Numbered from the stretch's first letter, positions 31,181-41,885 are shown. The stretch is DNA of 55,332 nt from an uncultured Clostridia bacterium (GCA_904419495.1 CAJFRV010000008.1:1-55332), one strand, 5' to 3'. Numbers and translations are program-made. Notes: a model not told the origin generated them from the sequence alone.

Positions 31181-32251
31181 ATGCTGAACAAAGAAAAACG
31201 AGTTCTGATTGTCAATGCTAAGATGGAGGATATAAGAAATTTATTTCGTTTTGAAGCCATCGAAGTGATAACAAGAGAGGAAGAAATCGAACCGACTTGG
31301 CTAAAGAATAAAACACCTCTAATGGTATCAAGTTGTGTAAATGAAGAGAGGATTCGGAAGTATCCAATTTTAACTGTTGACATTAATGTAGATAACTTCA
31401 ATCCAGACTTATTCATTGAATTTTGCCATAAAAATCAAATTGAGTCTGGAGAATATTTAACAAGAGAAAAGTTTAAAACATCTAAAGAAAGTTGTTTCCT
31501 TTGTAAGATTGCCAATTATAGAGGAATGAGAACACTAGCTGACTACAATCAAAATGTAGAAGAAATAAATGATATGATAATATACGAATCTGAAAACTTT
31601 TACATTAAGATTGAATATGGATGTTTAAAAAGAGGTATGGTTATGATATGCCCTAAATTTCATGTATTATCTGTGGCTAACATTCCAGATAAGCATATGG
31701 AGGAATATATGCAGGTGATGAGAGATATTGAATACCTGCTCAAAGGTATTTATGGAGAAGCACCTGTAATATTTTTTGAACACGGTTCTGCTAGTAATGG
31801 AATAGCAACACACAAAAGTTCTGTTGTTCATGCACATACACATGTTGCATGGGGTGTTCCATTTGAGAAAAAGTATCTGGATATGGTATGTTTAAAACCT
31901 GCAAGAGATATTAGAGACTTTAAAGATAGGAAATATATGTCTTATCAGGAAGGAACAGATGGACAACTTTTAGTAGTAGCAGACTCACAGGTGTATATCC
32001 AAAGACAGTATCCTCGTCAAGTAATCGGAGATATGCTGGGAATTGAGCCAGAACGAACAAACTGGCGTGATGAACCTTTTATGGAGAATATGGTAGAAAC
32101 ATTTGAAGATTTTTATCAATTCTTTATAAAAAACAAAACTCGGTTGCCGAAAAGGATTCTTCAAGCTACACAAGGTTTTATTGAAGGATATGAGAAACGA
32201 AGAAATATGCATCCTCGTATCGAAGTCAAACAGACGAAGACCCAGTTATAG
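31181..32251 (+). CDS. HIT-like (histidine triad) domain protein, compositionally atypical
   Basis: CFLCKIA Cys pair and SSVVHAHTHVAWG HIT-like motif; SD AGGAGG before ATG 31181; in-frame CGG at 31355 and 32141. Confidence 0.75.
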   Translation: MLNKEKRVLIVNAKMEDIRNLFRFEAIEVITREEEIEPTWLKNKTPLMVSSCVNEERIRKYPILTVDINVDNFNPDLFIEFCHKNQIESGEYLTREKFKTSKESCFLCKIANYRGMRTLADYNQNVEEINDMIIYESENFYIKIEYGCLKRGMVMICPKFHVLSVANIPDKHMEEYMQVMRDIEYLLKGIYGEAPVIFFEHGSASNGIATHKSSVVHAHTHVAWGVPFEKKYLDMVCLKPARDIRDFKDRKYMSYQEGTDGQLLVVADSQVYIQRQYPRQVIGDMLGIEPERTNWRDEPFMENMVETFEDFYQFFIKNKTRLPKRILQATQGFIEGYEKRRNMHPRIEVKQTKTQL

Positions 32252-32270
32252 GGTCTTCGTCTGTTTAATA
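32229..32270 (+). terminator. Terminator whose stem overlaps the 3' end of the HIT-like gene
   Basis: AAACAGACGAAGACCC AGTTATA GGGTCTTCGTCTGTTT. Confidence 0.85.
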
Positions 32271-32352
32271 AAGATAATGTGAATTATACAAAAGTATTGA
32301 ATTTTAACATATATTTCAATATAATAAAAAAGAAATATGAAAAAGGAAGGAA

Positions 32353-33519
32353 ATGATTATGGAATATAAAAATATTGTACTACCTAATTATGAGCATAGT
32401 ATACTAAATACAATTACTTCTATTTTAAAATATTATCATGTAGAGACAAATCATAAATCATCTGAAAAAATAGATCAATTATTGTATAAAAGAGAATATA
32501 AAAATGTTATATTATTGATACTAGATGGGTTAGGAGAACATATTTTAAATAAAATTTCTTCAGAAGGATATTTAAATCAGAATAAAATAGATTGTGTTAC
32601 GTCTGTTTATCCATCAACAACAACAGCAGCACTTACTACATATTATTCTGGACGTCCGCCATATGAAACAGGTTGGATAGCGTGGTCTCAGTATTTTAAA
32701 GAATATGGAAGAGCAATTGATATGTTTTCACATAATGAATCTTATATGAGAGAGCCATTAAAGAAACCATTAATGGATGTGTTTAAAACAATAGTAAATT
32801 ATGAAACAGTTTTTGATAAAATTGAAAAAGCATCTAGTGATGTTAAAGCATATGAAATAGAACCAGAATATGCGGAAAGAAGAGCAAAACGTGCTATAAA
32901 AGCAAATAATATAGATGAGTTAATCATGAACATAAATGATTTATGTTTAATGCCTAGTAAAAAGTTTATTTTTGCATATTCAGATAACCCTGATGGATTA
33001 TTGCATGATTTTGGAACAACCTCAGAAGAGGTTGAAACATTTGTTAAAGAAACCGAAAAAAAGATAGAAAAAATGGTAAAAGATTTTGATGAAGATACGA
33101 TTTTAATTATATCTGCTGATCATGGACACAAAGATATAGAAAAAGCATATAAGTTACTAGATTATCCAGAAATTCAAGAATGTCTCATTATGCCTGCTTC
33201 ATTGGAATCTAGAATCTTAGCATTTTGGGTTAAGGAGGATATGAAAGAAATATTTGTTCAAAGATTTAATAAAGCATTTGGAAAAGAATTTTGGTTAATG
33301 ACAAAAGAAACTTTTTTAGATAAATATCATTTTTTAGGATATGGAAATAAACATAAAAAAATAGATGATTTTATAGGAAATTACATAGCTCTATCAGTTG
33401 GAGGAAGTAGTATACAACTTGGAACATTTTTAACAGAAGGAAAGCCAATAAAAAAATCAACACATTGTGGTTTAACCAAAGAAGAAATGGAAGTACCAGT
33501 AATAGTTATCACAAAATAA
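32353..33519 (+). CDS. Alkaline phosphatase-superfamily protein / type I phosphodiesterase-nucleotide pyrophosphatase
   Basis: VILLILDGLGEHIL, VTSVYPSTTTAALTTYYSGRPPYETGW, ISADHGHKDIE. Confidence 0.88.
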   Translation: MIMEYKNIVLPNYEHSILNTITSILKYYHVETNHKSSEKIDQLLYKREYKNVILLILDGLGEHILNKISSEGYLNQNKIDCVTSVYPSTTTAALTTYYSGRPPYETGWIAWSQYFKEYGRAIDMFSHNESYMREPLKKPLMDVFKTIVNYETVFDKIEKASSDVKAYEIEPEYAERRAKRAIKANNIDELIMNINDLCLMPSKKFIFAYSDNPDGLLHDFGTTSEEVETFVKETEKKIEKMVKDFDEDTILIISADHGHKDIEKAYKLLDYPEIQECLIMPASLESRILAFWVKEDMKEIFVQRFNKAFGKEFWLMTKETFLDKYHFLGYGNKHKKIDDFIGNYIALSVGGSSIQLGTFLTEGKPIKKSTHCGLTKEEMEVPVIVITK

Positions 33520-33656
33520 AAAAATATAAATTAATAAAACTATGACATTGTTCATAGTTTTATTAATTTGGTTGTAACTAAACAGAAAAGAATAGAATTA
33601 TGAATAAATAAGTAAAAAAGGTAAATACTACTAAAAAAGTATAATGGAGGTAAAAA

Positions 33657-34262
33657 ATGAGAAAAAGTATAATAATTTTAGCCATTTTAGTATTATTTAT
33701 CTTAGGAACAATAATTGGTGTTATTGCAATAAAAAATTTTTCAGGGGAAGAAGAAAAAGAGAAAGTAGCTGAACAAAATCAAGAAGAAATTTATGATGAA
33801 TGTACAGATGAATATGAAGAAATGGTACAAAGTAATACATTGGTCCAAGAGACAAGTTCAGAAGGTGAAAAAATATCACCTAATTGTTCTATCGTATTTA
33901 AAAGACATTACAATGATTGTGGACATACTATTGAACAATATGCAAGTATTCCAACTGAGTTAGTAAATAAAACACAAGAAGATTTACAACAACAATATGA
34001 AGGATGGACAATTGAACAATTTTCACGAAATCAAATTGTTTTATACAGAGATTTTGATAGTGAATGTGGAGAGCATTATATTCTAAAAGAAAAAGATGGA
34101 AAGGTAGCAGTATATTTAAAAACAGGAGATACAGAAGAATTGATAGAGGAAACAGATATAGCAACAGAATTTCTAACAGAAACAGATAGAATTGAATTAC
34201 AAAATGGGATTCAAGCAAATGGGAGAGCGGAATTAAATCAGCTAATAGAAGATTATGAATAA
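33657..34262 (+). CDS. Membrane protein with BofC-like C-terminal domain
   Basis: N-terminal TM; YILKEKDGKVAVYLKTGDTEELIEETDIATEFLTETDRIELQNGIQ resembles the BofC C-terminal domain. Confidence 0.6.
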   Translation: MRKSIIILAILVLFILGTIIGVIAIKNFSGEEEKEKVAEQNQEEIYDECTDEYEEMVQSNTLVQETSSEGEKISPNCSIVFKRHYNDCGHTIEQYASIPTELVNKTQEDLQQQYEGWTIEQFSRNQIVLYRDFDSECGEHYILKEKDGKVAVYLKTGDTEELIEETDIATEFLTETDRIELQNGIQANGRAELNQLIEDYE

Positions 34263-34266
34263 AATT

Positions 34267-34559
34267 GTCCAGTTGGGGACGTTTCTTTTTGAGACATTTT
34301 TATGTAAAGTTGCAGACATAAAAATACTATATAATAAAAATTTATTACATTCCTCGGCTAACATTACATCATAAAGAAAAATTAAATGTATCTAATAGGC
34401 ACCTCTCAAAACAAAGTTTGAGATTCTCCTATTAGATACATTAATTTTTTCTAATATGATTTCATTCACATTCGTCATTTCATAAATTTTTATTATATAG
34501 TATTTTTTATTACTAAATTATATTTTAAATGTCCCAAATAGAAACGTCCCCAACTGGAC
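34267..34559. repeat. 293-bp fold-back element copy A (MITE-like), termini GTCCAGTTGGGGACGTTTC / GAAACGTCCCCAACTGGAC
   Basis: Nearly identical to 39241-39533; whole element is a long imperfect palindrome. Confidence 0.95.
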
Positions 34560-34560
34560 A

Positions 34561-35154
34561 TTATTTTTTTCTTTTCTCTTTTTTATCAATTGTAACTTCT
34601 TTATTTAAATCTTGCTTATCAATAAATCCTTTTCTATATACATCTTTAATATACATAATTAAAGAAAAGATAGTAGCAAATAAGGCTAAATAAAATAACC
34701 ATAAATCCAGATTTGACCATATAGATGGTAAATCAAATTGATTAATTAATAATGAAAATACAATTGCAAGATAGAAAAGAACGGTAGCCAATTTTCCATA
34801 CCATTTACTATATACAACAACATCTTTACCATAAAGAAAAGAAGCACCTGCAATCATGATTAATTCTTTTAATAATACAATTGCTAATATCCAAATTGGA
34901 ATAATATGGATTAGCGTTAAGGATGCAATAGTTGCTATTTGCGTTAATTTATCTGCCAAAGGATCCATTAATTTTCCAAAGTTGGATATTAAATTAAACT
35001 TTCTTGCAATACATCCGTCAGCAATATCAGTTATTCCAGATACTGTGAAAAATATAAAGGCAAGTATGTAATTTCCATTAAAAATACTTACAACAATAAA
35101 AGGTATTAATAAAAATCGAATAATGGTTAGTGCGTTTGGTACATGTTTTAACAT
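34561..35154 (-). CDS. pgsA: CDP-diacylglycerol-glycerol-3-phosphate 3-phosphatidyltransferase
   Basis: VPNALTIIRFLLIPFIV, SGITDIADGCIARKFNLISNFGKLMDPLADK. Confidence 0.95.
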   Translation of the reverse strand: MLKHVPNALTIIRFLLIPFIVVSIFNGNYILAFIFFTVSGITDIADGCIARKFNLISNFGKLMDPLADKLTQIATIASLTLIHIIPIWILAIVLLKELIMIAGASFLYGKDVVVYSKWYGKLATVLFYLAIVFSLLINQFDLPSIWSNLDLWLFYLALFATIFSLIMYIKDVYRKGFIDKQDLNKEVTIDKKEKRKK

Positions 35155-35163
35155 AAAAATCTC

Positions 35164-37527
35164 CTATTTAACTTCAAATTTTAAATTTCCATCTATGAAA
35201 TCAATATTAACAGTTTGTCCATCTAGTAATTGTTGTCTTAAAATCATTTCAGATAATTCATCTTCAATATATCTTTGAATAGCTCTTCTTAATGGTCTAG
35301 CTCCAAATTTAATGTCTGTTCCTTTCTCCAAGATATAGTTTTTTGCAGTTTTGCTAATATTCATTTTTATATCTTTGTCTGACAAAGCTTTAACTGTATC
35401 GTCTAACATTAAATCAACGATTTGTAATAATTGTTCATTGGTCAATGGGTCAAAGGTAACAATCTCATCAACTCTGTTTAAGAACTCAGGTCTAAACACA
35501 TCTTTTAGACTATCCATAATTTTATTTTTATTCATTATAGAATTTCCAAATCCAATAGAATTATTGTTTAAGTTAGAACCAGCATTTGATGTCATAATAA
35601 TAATGGTATTTGAAAAACTAACAGAATTACCCTGACTATCTGTAAGAATTCCATCATCTAATACTTGTAACAAAATATTAAATACATCTGGATGTGCTTT
35701 TTCAATTTCATCAAGTAAAATAATAGAATATGGTTTTCTTTTTACTTTATCTGTTAACTGTCCAGCATCGTCGTAACCAACATATCCCGGAGGAGCACCA
35801 ATTAATTTAGAAGTAGAGTGACTTTCCATATATTCTGACATGTCAATTCTAATAATAGAATCTTCAGATCCGAACATTTCATATGCTAAACTTTTAGCAA
35901 GTTCTGTTTTACCAACACCAGTAGGACCAACAAAGATAAATGAAGGTGGTCTTTTGGTTGATTTTAATCCTGCTCTATTTCTACGAATAGCTCTAGATAC
36001 GGCGCTAACAGCTTCATCTTGACCAATAATTCTCTTATGAAGATTGGTTTCTAAGTTTAATAATTTTTGTGTTTCTGCTTCTGTAATTTTTTGAACAGGT
36101 ATTTTTGTCCAACTTTCAATAACATTAGCAATATCTTGAATTGTTAATTGTCTAGGTTTCATTGTTTCATTTAGTTTATCAATTTGTTCAATTAATTGAC
36201 ATTCACGTGTTTTTAAATCAGCTGCTTTTTGATAGTCTTCTGTTGAATCAGCAGCAATTACTTCTTCTTTTTCTGCTTGTACTTGTTCTAATTCTTGTTT
36301 TAGTTTTTCTAAAGTAAATAATTCTTTATTTTCTAGATTAATTCTTGAACAAGCTTCATCTAAAATATCAATTGCTTTGTCTGGTAAAAATCTATCATGA
36401 ATATATTTTTCAGACATGATAACAGCTTGTTTAATAACATCTAAAGAAATTTTTACTTTATGATATTCTTCATAATATTTTTTAATACCCTCTAAAATAC
36501 CAATTGAATCATCAATATTTGGTTCTTCCACTAAAACTTGTTGAAATCTTCTTTCTAAAGCAGAATCTTTTTCAATATATTTTCTATATTCTTTTAAAGT
36601 GGTTGTACCAATCAATTGTATTTCCCCATTTGAAAGAGCTGGTTTTAAAATATTAGCAGCATTCATAGAATGTTCACCATCACCGGCACCAATAATATTA
36701 TGAATTTCATCAATAACTAGAATAATATTTCCATATTCTTTACATTCGTCAATAATGCCCTTCATTCTAGATTCAAATTGTCCTCTAAATTGTGTTCCTG
36801 CAATGACAGCTGTCATATCCAAAAGATAGACTTCTTTATTTAATAATTTAGCAGGTACATTTTGATTAGCAATTTTGATAGCTAATCCTTGAGCAATAGC
36901 TGTTTTACCAACACCGGGTTCTCCAATTAGACAAGGATTATTTTTAGAACGTCTATTTAAAATTTGAATAATTCTTCTAATTTCATTATCTCTTCCAATA
37001 ACAATATCTAATTCGTTATTTTTGGCTTTTGCAGTTAGATTGGTACCATAAGTATCTAAGAATTTTTTCTTTTTATTTTGTTTCGTATTTTTCTTTTTTT
37101 CTACTTTTACTTTTTTTCTACCATTATTTAATTCTTGCTCATTACTATTGTTGTTATTTGAATTTCCAAACATATTAGAAAATAATGAACTTAATGGAAT
37201 GGCTGCTCCTGTCACTTTGCCAGAACTATCTCCATTATCATCATCATTATTATTTTCAAATGTAATGGCACCATCAATATTTTCAATGTCTTCTAAATTA
37301 ATATTTTCAGCTAAATCTTTAAAAATTGTTTCAAATTGTTTTGTCATATCATTAAGGTTTACATTGTCTTTAGATAAAATTTCATTTTGTCTATATAAAA
37401 CTTCATTAGGATTGATACCTTTTGCTTTTGCACAATTATAACAATATCCTTCTAATGATTCTTTACCATTTTCAATTTTTTTATAAAAAAGTATAGCTGG
37501 GTTTTTATTACATTCTGAACATAACAT
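35164..37527 (-). CDS. clpE: Clp-family AAA+ ATPase with N-terminal Cys4 zinc motif (ClpE-like)
   Basis: N-term MLCSECNKNPAILFYKK...GYCYNCAK; GEPGVGKTAIAQGLA and GPTGVGKTELAKSLAYEMFG Walker A motifs; UVR-like middle domain. Confidence 0.9.
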   Translation of the reverse strand: MLCSECNKNPAILFYKKIENGKESLEGYCYNCAKAKGINPNEVLYRQNEILSKDNVNLNDMTKQFETIFKDLAENINLEDIENIDGAITFENNNDDDNGDSSGKVTGAAIPLSSLFSNMFGNSNNNNSNEQELNNGRKKVKVEKKKNTKQNKKKKFLDTYGTNLTAKAKNNELDIVIGRDNEIRRIIQILNRRSKNNPCLIGEPGVGKTAIAQGLAIKIANQNVPAKLLNKEVYLLDMTAVIAGTQFRGQFESRMKGIIDECKEYGNIILVIDEIHNIIGAGDGEHSMNAANILKPALSNGEIQLIGTTTLKEYRKYIEKDSALERRFQQVLVEEPNIDDSIGILEGIKKYYEEYHKVKISLDVIKQAVIMSEKYIHDRFLPDKAIDILDEACSRINLENKELFTLEKLKQELEQVQAEKEEVIAADSTEDYQKAADLKTRECQLIEQIDKLNETMKPRQLTIQDIANVIESWTKIPVQKITEAETQKLLNLETNLHKRIIGQDEAVSAVSRAIRRNRAGLKSTKRPPSFIFVGPTGVGKTELAKSLAYEMFGSEDSIIRIDMSEYMESHSTSKLIGAPPGYVGYDDAGQLTDKVKRKPYSIILLDEIEKAHPDVFNILLQVLDDGILTDSQGNSVSFSNTIIIMTSNAGSNLNNNSIGFGNSIMNKNKIMDSLKDVFRPEFLNRVDEIVTFDPLTNEQLLQIVDLMLDDTVKALSDKDIKMNISKTAKNYILEKGTDIKFGARPLRRAIQRYIEDELSEMILRQQLLDGQTVNIDFIDGNLKFEVK

Positions 37528-37802
37528 ACTTTAAACTCCTCATTTCTATATAAATATACAACATATATCATACTGCAAAATGCACAAATAGTCAATATTT
37601 TTATAGATTTTTATATATTAGAAAACTCTATAAAACTTTTTGGTTTTACAACGTAAAGTGAGAATAAATATGAATATTTAATTTTTTAAATAAAAATCGA
37701 CTTTTATATTATCTTGACCTTATGGGGATTTTCCATATATAATAAGGTTGAGTTATATATTTATCTAGAAAAGTTTATAAATTAAAAATAGAGTATAAAT
37801 TA

Positions 37803-37842
37803 AAAAAGTAGAGAACTCCTTATAGGAGTCCTCTGCTTAACA
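37803..37842 (-). terminator. Terminator overlapping the 3' end of the 37820-38197 ORF
   Basis: Minus strand AGAGGACTCCTATAAGGAGTTCTCTACTTTTTT. Confidence 0.8.
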
Positions 37843-38197
37843 GAAAGAGTTTTAACACCCTTAATGGGGTGAAGCGTATTGACATCTTAAAAATGATATC
37901 GTCATCTTTATCGACTTCTTTAAATCTTAATTTGTAGCCCCATTTTCTGACTTCCCGTCTAACTTCAGGAAGTAGAACTTTTTTAGGGCACCTACCCAGC
38001 ATTTTTGTGTCCATTATTTTAGATACATCTTCCTTACGAAGACAGACATAGGTACAACTGTATCCATTTTTAACCTCTTCTTCGTTGAGTCGATTACAGG
38101 CAGATTCAAATAAAGCTAACTGTTGCCGTCTTGCACTGTCTCTTTCATTTTTTCTTGCTTCAAAAAATTTATTGAAGCTTTCCTTATCTTTCTTCAT
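37820..38197 (-). CDS. Small basic hypothetical protein (125 aa), compositionally atypical
   Basis: Intact ORF with SD and terminator; two in-frame CGG codons (minus strand, first bases at 38128 and 37957). Confidence 0.6.
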   Translation of the reverse strand: MKKDKESFNKFFEARKNERDSARRQQLALFESACNRLNEEEVKNGYSCTYVCLRKEDVSKIMDTKMLGRCPKKVLLPEVRREVRKWGYKLRFKEVDKDDDIIFKMSIRFTPLRVLKLFLLSRGLL

Positions 38198-38376
38198 TTT
38201 TTTCCTTTCTGCTGGGATATACCTCCCAACTAACCTACAGAACCATTAGTTACTATATATATTATATTTTATAAAAAAAATCAAATTATGTAAACAAATG
38301 ACAAACAACTAGTTACTTGAAATATTTATATGGAGATGCTATAATAACATTAGATTATAATATAAGAGGTATTTAT

Positions 38377-39234
38377 ATGAATGTAAATTTACCAAAGAAA
38401 CCTAAAATCAATGTTAAAGCAGCTGTGCTATATACTGTTTCTATAATAGTTTGTATAATAGCAGTTATTATTGCAGGATTATCTATTTATTATGGAAGTG
38501 ATGAATTAGATAGGTTAATAACTATCGGAGGTTCTAATTTGACACAAGAGGATGTTGATTATCAAGCATTAATATCTAATTTTGATGAAATATTTCAAAA
38601 TCAATTAGAAGAATATACAATAGATTTAGATATAAAAAAAATAGACGATGGAAAGGATTTAATCTACACTTATTATACAAAGGCAGAAAATGAAGAAAAT
38701 AGTTATGATTTAGAATTAAATATTCCATATATCAATATAGATAATGAAACTATTCAAAAATATAATGAAGAAATTAAACAAACTTATATACAGAAAGCAG
38801 AAAACACATTACAAACAGAAAACAAAAATATAATTTATAGTCTTGAATATCAAGCAACAATAGAAAATGACATTTTATCTTTAGTAATTAGAGCAAATCT
38901 AAAAGAAGGTTCAAATGCTCAGAGATTAATTATACAAACATTTAATTATGACTTAAAAAATAATAAAGAGGTAACTTTAGAAGAAATAATAAACCAAAAA
39001 CAGTTAAATAAAGATGAAATACAAAATAAGATAAAAGACGAAATAACATCAGAACAGCAAAGAGTAGAAGATTTAAAAAGTTTGGGATACAATATTTTCG
39101 AAAGACATCCAGAAGATGAAATGTATAAAATAGAGAATTCACAAGAATTTTTTATTAAAGATGGAAAAATATATATTATATATGCTTATGGAAATGAAAA
39201 TTTAACGAGAGAAATGGATTTAGTGATTGTATAG
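38377..39234 (+). CDS. Membrane-anchored protein, possibly DUF3298/RsiV-like
   Basis: N-terminal TM then TFNYDLKNNKEVTLEEIINQ...FFIKDGKIYIIYAYGNENLTREMDLVI. Confidence 0.55.
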   Translation: MNVNLPKKPKINVKAAVLYTVSIIVCIIAVIIAGLSIYYGSDELDRLITIGGSNLTQEDVDYQALISNFDEIFQNQLEEYTIDLDIKKIDDGKDLIYTYYTKAENEENSYDLELNIPYINIDNETIQKYNEEIKQTYIQKAENTLQTENKNIIYSLEYQATIENDILSLVIRANLKEGSNAQRLIIQTFNYDLKNNKEVTLEEIINQKQLNKDEIQNKIKDEITSEQQRVEDLKSLGYNIFERHPEDEMYKIENSQEFFIKDGKIYIIYAYGNENLTREMDLVIV

Positions 39235-39240
39235 TTTTTT

Positions 39241-39533
39241 GTCCAATTGGGGACGTTTCTGTTTGGGACATTTTTATGTAAAGTTTCATTTATAAAAATA
39301 CTATATAATAAAAATTTATTACATTCCTCGGCTAACATTACATCATAAAGAAAAATTAAATGTATCTAATAGGCACCTCTCAAAATCAAGTTTTGAGATT
39401 CTCCTATTAGATACATTAATTTTTTCTAATATGATTTCATTCACATTCGTCATTTCATAAATTTTTATTATATAGTATTTTCTATGCTAAATTATATTTT
39501 TAATGTCCAAAACAGAAACGTCCCCAATTGGAC
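39241..39533. repeat. 293-bp fold-back element copy B (MITE-like), termini GTCCAATTGGGGACGTTTC / GAAACGTCCCCAATTGGAC
   Basis: Near-identical to 34267-34559 over the full length. Confidence 0.95.
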
Positions 39534-39542
39534 AATATGAAT

Positions 39543-39578
39543 AAAAAAGAGAGAAGCTGCAAAAGCTTCTCTTTTTGA
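39543..39578 (+). terminator. Terminator hairpin
   Basis: AAAAAAGAGAGAAGCTGCAAAAGCTTCTCTTTTT. Confidence 0.8.
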
Positions 39579-39717
39579 AAATAAAAGGGGATGTTTTTTT
39601 ATTTAAATCAGTAGTGTTTTACTGATTATGTTTGTATTATAATCTGCAAATTTGTCCATTTTGTGAACTGAAAGTGAAAAGGAAGTTAATTATTAAATAA
39701 TCAAAGAATGAAAAAAT

Positions 39718-39757
39718 AAAGCTTAAAAGATTTGTAAATCTTTTAAGCTTTAAAATA
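39718..39757 (-). terminator. Terminator after htrA
   Basis: AAAGCTTAAAAGATTTGTAAATCTTTTAAGCTTT perfect inverted repeat. Confidence 0.8.
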
Positions 39758-39769
39758 GGTAAAACTAAA

Positions 39770-41044
39770 CTAAGGTTGTTCACCCAATTTAATTGTTAAT
39801 TCTTTTTCTTCACCATCTCTATTGACTTTAATTTTCATTTCATCACCAATGTTATGAGAATTTTTAATTTCATTTAATTCATCCATAGTTTTTATAGATT
39901 TACCATCTGCTTCAATAATAACGTCTCCAATTTTCATTCCAGCTTTTTCAGCAGCTGAGAAAGTTTCAACATCTCTAATATAAATTCCTTCTACTAATTT
40001 ATTAGCTTTTGCTGTTTCAGCATCTAAATCCATGCCTGTAATTCCAATATATGGTCTTTTTACTTTACTATATTGAATTAATTGTGAAGTAATATCTGTT
40101 GTAGAATTGATTGGAATAGCAAATCCCATACCTTCAACATCTTCACCTGTTAATTTTAAAGTATTTACACCAATAACTTTACCTTCACTGTTTACTAAAG
40201 CGCCACCACTATTTCCAGCATTAATAGCAGCATCTGTTTGAATTAAAGTATATGTTTTTCCATCTGAATCTGTAACTTCTCTATTTACTGCACTAACAAC
40301 ACCACAAGTAATAGAACTTTGTAATCCCAATGGACTACCGACAGCCATTGCAAATTCACCTACTTTTATAGAGTCAGAATCTGCAAATTCTGCTTTTGTT
40401 AAACCTGTTTTTTCAATTTTTATAACAGCTAAATCTGTTTCTTCATCTGTACCAACAATTTTAGCTTCATATTCAGTATCGTCATCAAATAGTTTTACTG
40501 TAATTTTTGTTGCTTCAGATACCTGATAATAAGCTTCTGATTCACTTGAAGAAACAACATGATTATTGGTTAGAATATAACCATCATCACTGATAATAAT
40601 ACCAGAACCTGTTGCGGTAGCTTTTGAAGTTTGACCACCACCAAACATTGAAAACATAGATGTTACATTATACTCAATTTGAATACCAACGATAGATGGA
40701 AGTATTTTATTTGCTGCATATACAGATGTATCAGAATAATTAGATAAAGAAATTTGATCAACTGTTCCAGCAAATTGTGAGCCAGAAGACTGAGAATTGC
40801 TACTAGAATTTGAACCAATGATTTGTTCTCTAATTGAAGGAACCCCAAAACAAGTACCAATTACAACAGCACAACCAACAACACCACTAAAAAATGGCAA
40901 TACAATATTTTTTCCAAAATGAGAATTCTTTTTTGGTTTATTATCAATTTCATAAACAGCTTTATATGTACCCGGATTTGAAACTGTTTTGAATTTTGAA
41001 TCATTTACAGTGTTAGAACTATTTTCTTCATTATTATTTTCCAT
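39770..41044 (-). CDS. htrA: HtrA/DegP-family S1C serine protease with PDZ domain
   Basis: TNNHVVS, ETDLAVIKI, TDAAINAGNSGGALVNSEGKVIGVNT, PDZ AEKAGMKIGDVIIEADGKSI. Confidence 0.96.
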   Translation of the reverse strand: MENNNEENSSNTVNDSKFKTVSNPGTYKAVYEIDNKPKKNSHFGKNIVLPFFSGVVGCAVVIGTCFGVPSIREQIIGSNSSSNSQSSGSQFAGTVDQISLSNYSDTSVYAANKILPSIVGIQIEYNVTSMFSMFGGGQTSKATATGSGIIISDDGYILTNNHVVSSSESEAYYQVSEATKITVKLFDDDTEYEAKIVGTDEETDLAVIKIEKTGLTKAEFADSDSIKVGEFAMAVGSPLGLQSSITCGVVSAVNREVTDSDGKTYTLIQTDAAINAGNSGGALVNSEGKVIGVNTLKLTGEDVEGMGFAIPINSTTDITSQLIQYSKVKRPYIGITGMDLDAETAKANKLVEGIYIRDVETFSAAEKAGMKIGDVIIEADGKSIKTMDELNEIKNSHNIGDEMKIKVNRDGEEKELTIKLGEQP

Positions 41045-41316
41045 AATATTACCTCCTACATATTATATATATTAACCGAATTTAAAGTTATAATACAATA
41101 CGTTTGTGAATTTTTTGTGAAAAAAATAGGTTTTTTGGGTAATAAAAAATCAAGACTTTGCATAAAATGTGTTCACAAAATAAACAAATATATTGATTGG
41201 TTTGTAATAAAAAAATTTCATACAAATTTTATTGAAAAAATGTATATAAAAAGATATAATATAGAAAAATATGAAATAATAAATTGAATATTTGGTTATA
41301 GTAGGAGATTGATAAG

Positions 41317-41847
41317 ATGAAAAATAATGAAAAAGGAATCACATTGGTTGTATTAACAATAACAATCATTGTTTTAATAATTTTAGCAGGGATAACAGTA
41401 TATAATGGAAAAGACTCTATTAGAAGAGCGAATTTAGAGGGGTTAAAAACAAATATGTTGCTAATCGAAACAAAAGCAAGAGAATTTGTTGAAAATGCTA
41501 GTTTTGATTTGGGAATAGATCCAGCCAAAGCAACAGATGATATGAAAGCAAAAGCTCAAAGTGAACTAAGTGGAGAGGATAAAGGAACATTGGTTACTGC
41601 AAGTGACAGTCTTGCTAGTGAATTAGGGAATATTGGAATTTCTCAGGAAGATATTAATAATGGAAATGTATATAAGTTGACAACAGAAAATTTAAAGAAA
41701 ATGGGAATTAACGATGTAGAATCAAATGATGAAGAAGGATGGTATGTGATTGTATATAACATAAATGATACAACAGCAGAAATTTATAATACAATGGGAT
41801 TTCAAGGAAAATATTCTTTAACAGATATTGAACAGATAGAATTATAA
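41317..41847 (+). CDS. Type IV pilin-like protein (prepilin N-terminus)
   Basis: MKNNEKG^ITLVVLTITIIVLIILAGITVYNGK prepilin-peptidase-type leader and hydrophobic helix. Confidence 0.8.
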   Translation: MKNNEKGITLVVLTITIIVLIILAGITVYNGKDSIRRANLEGLKTNMLLIETKAREFVENASFDLGIDPAKATDDMKAKAQSELSGEDKGTLVTASDSLASELGNIGISQEDINNGNVYKLTTENLKKMGINDVESNDEEGWYVIVYNINDTTAEIYNTMGFQGKYSLTDIEQIEL

Positions 41848-41885
41848 GGTAAGCCTGTATAACGAAGAAAAACAAGGAAAGAAGT

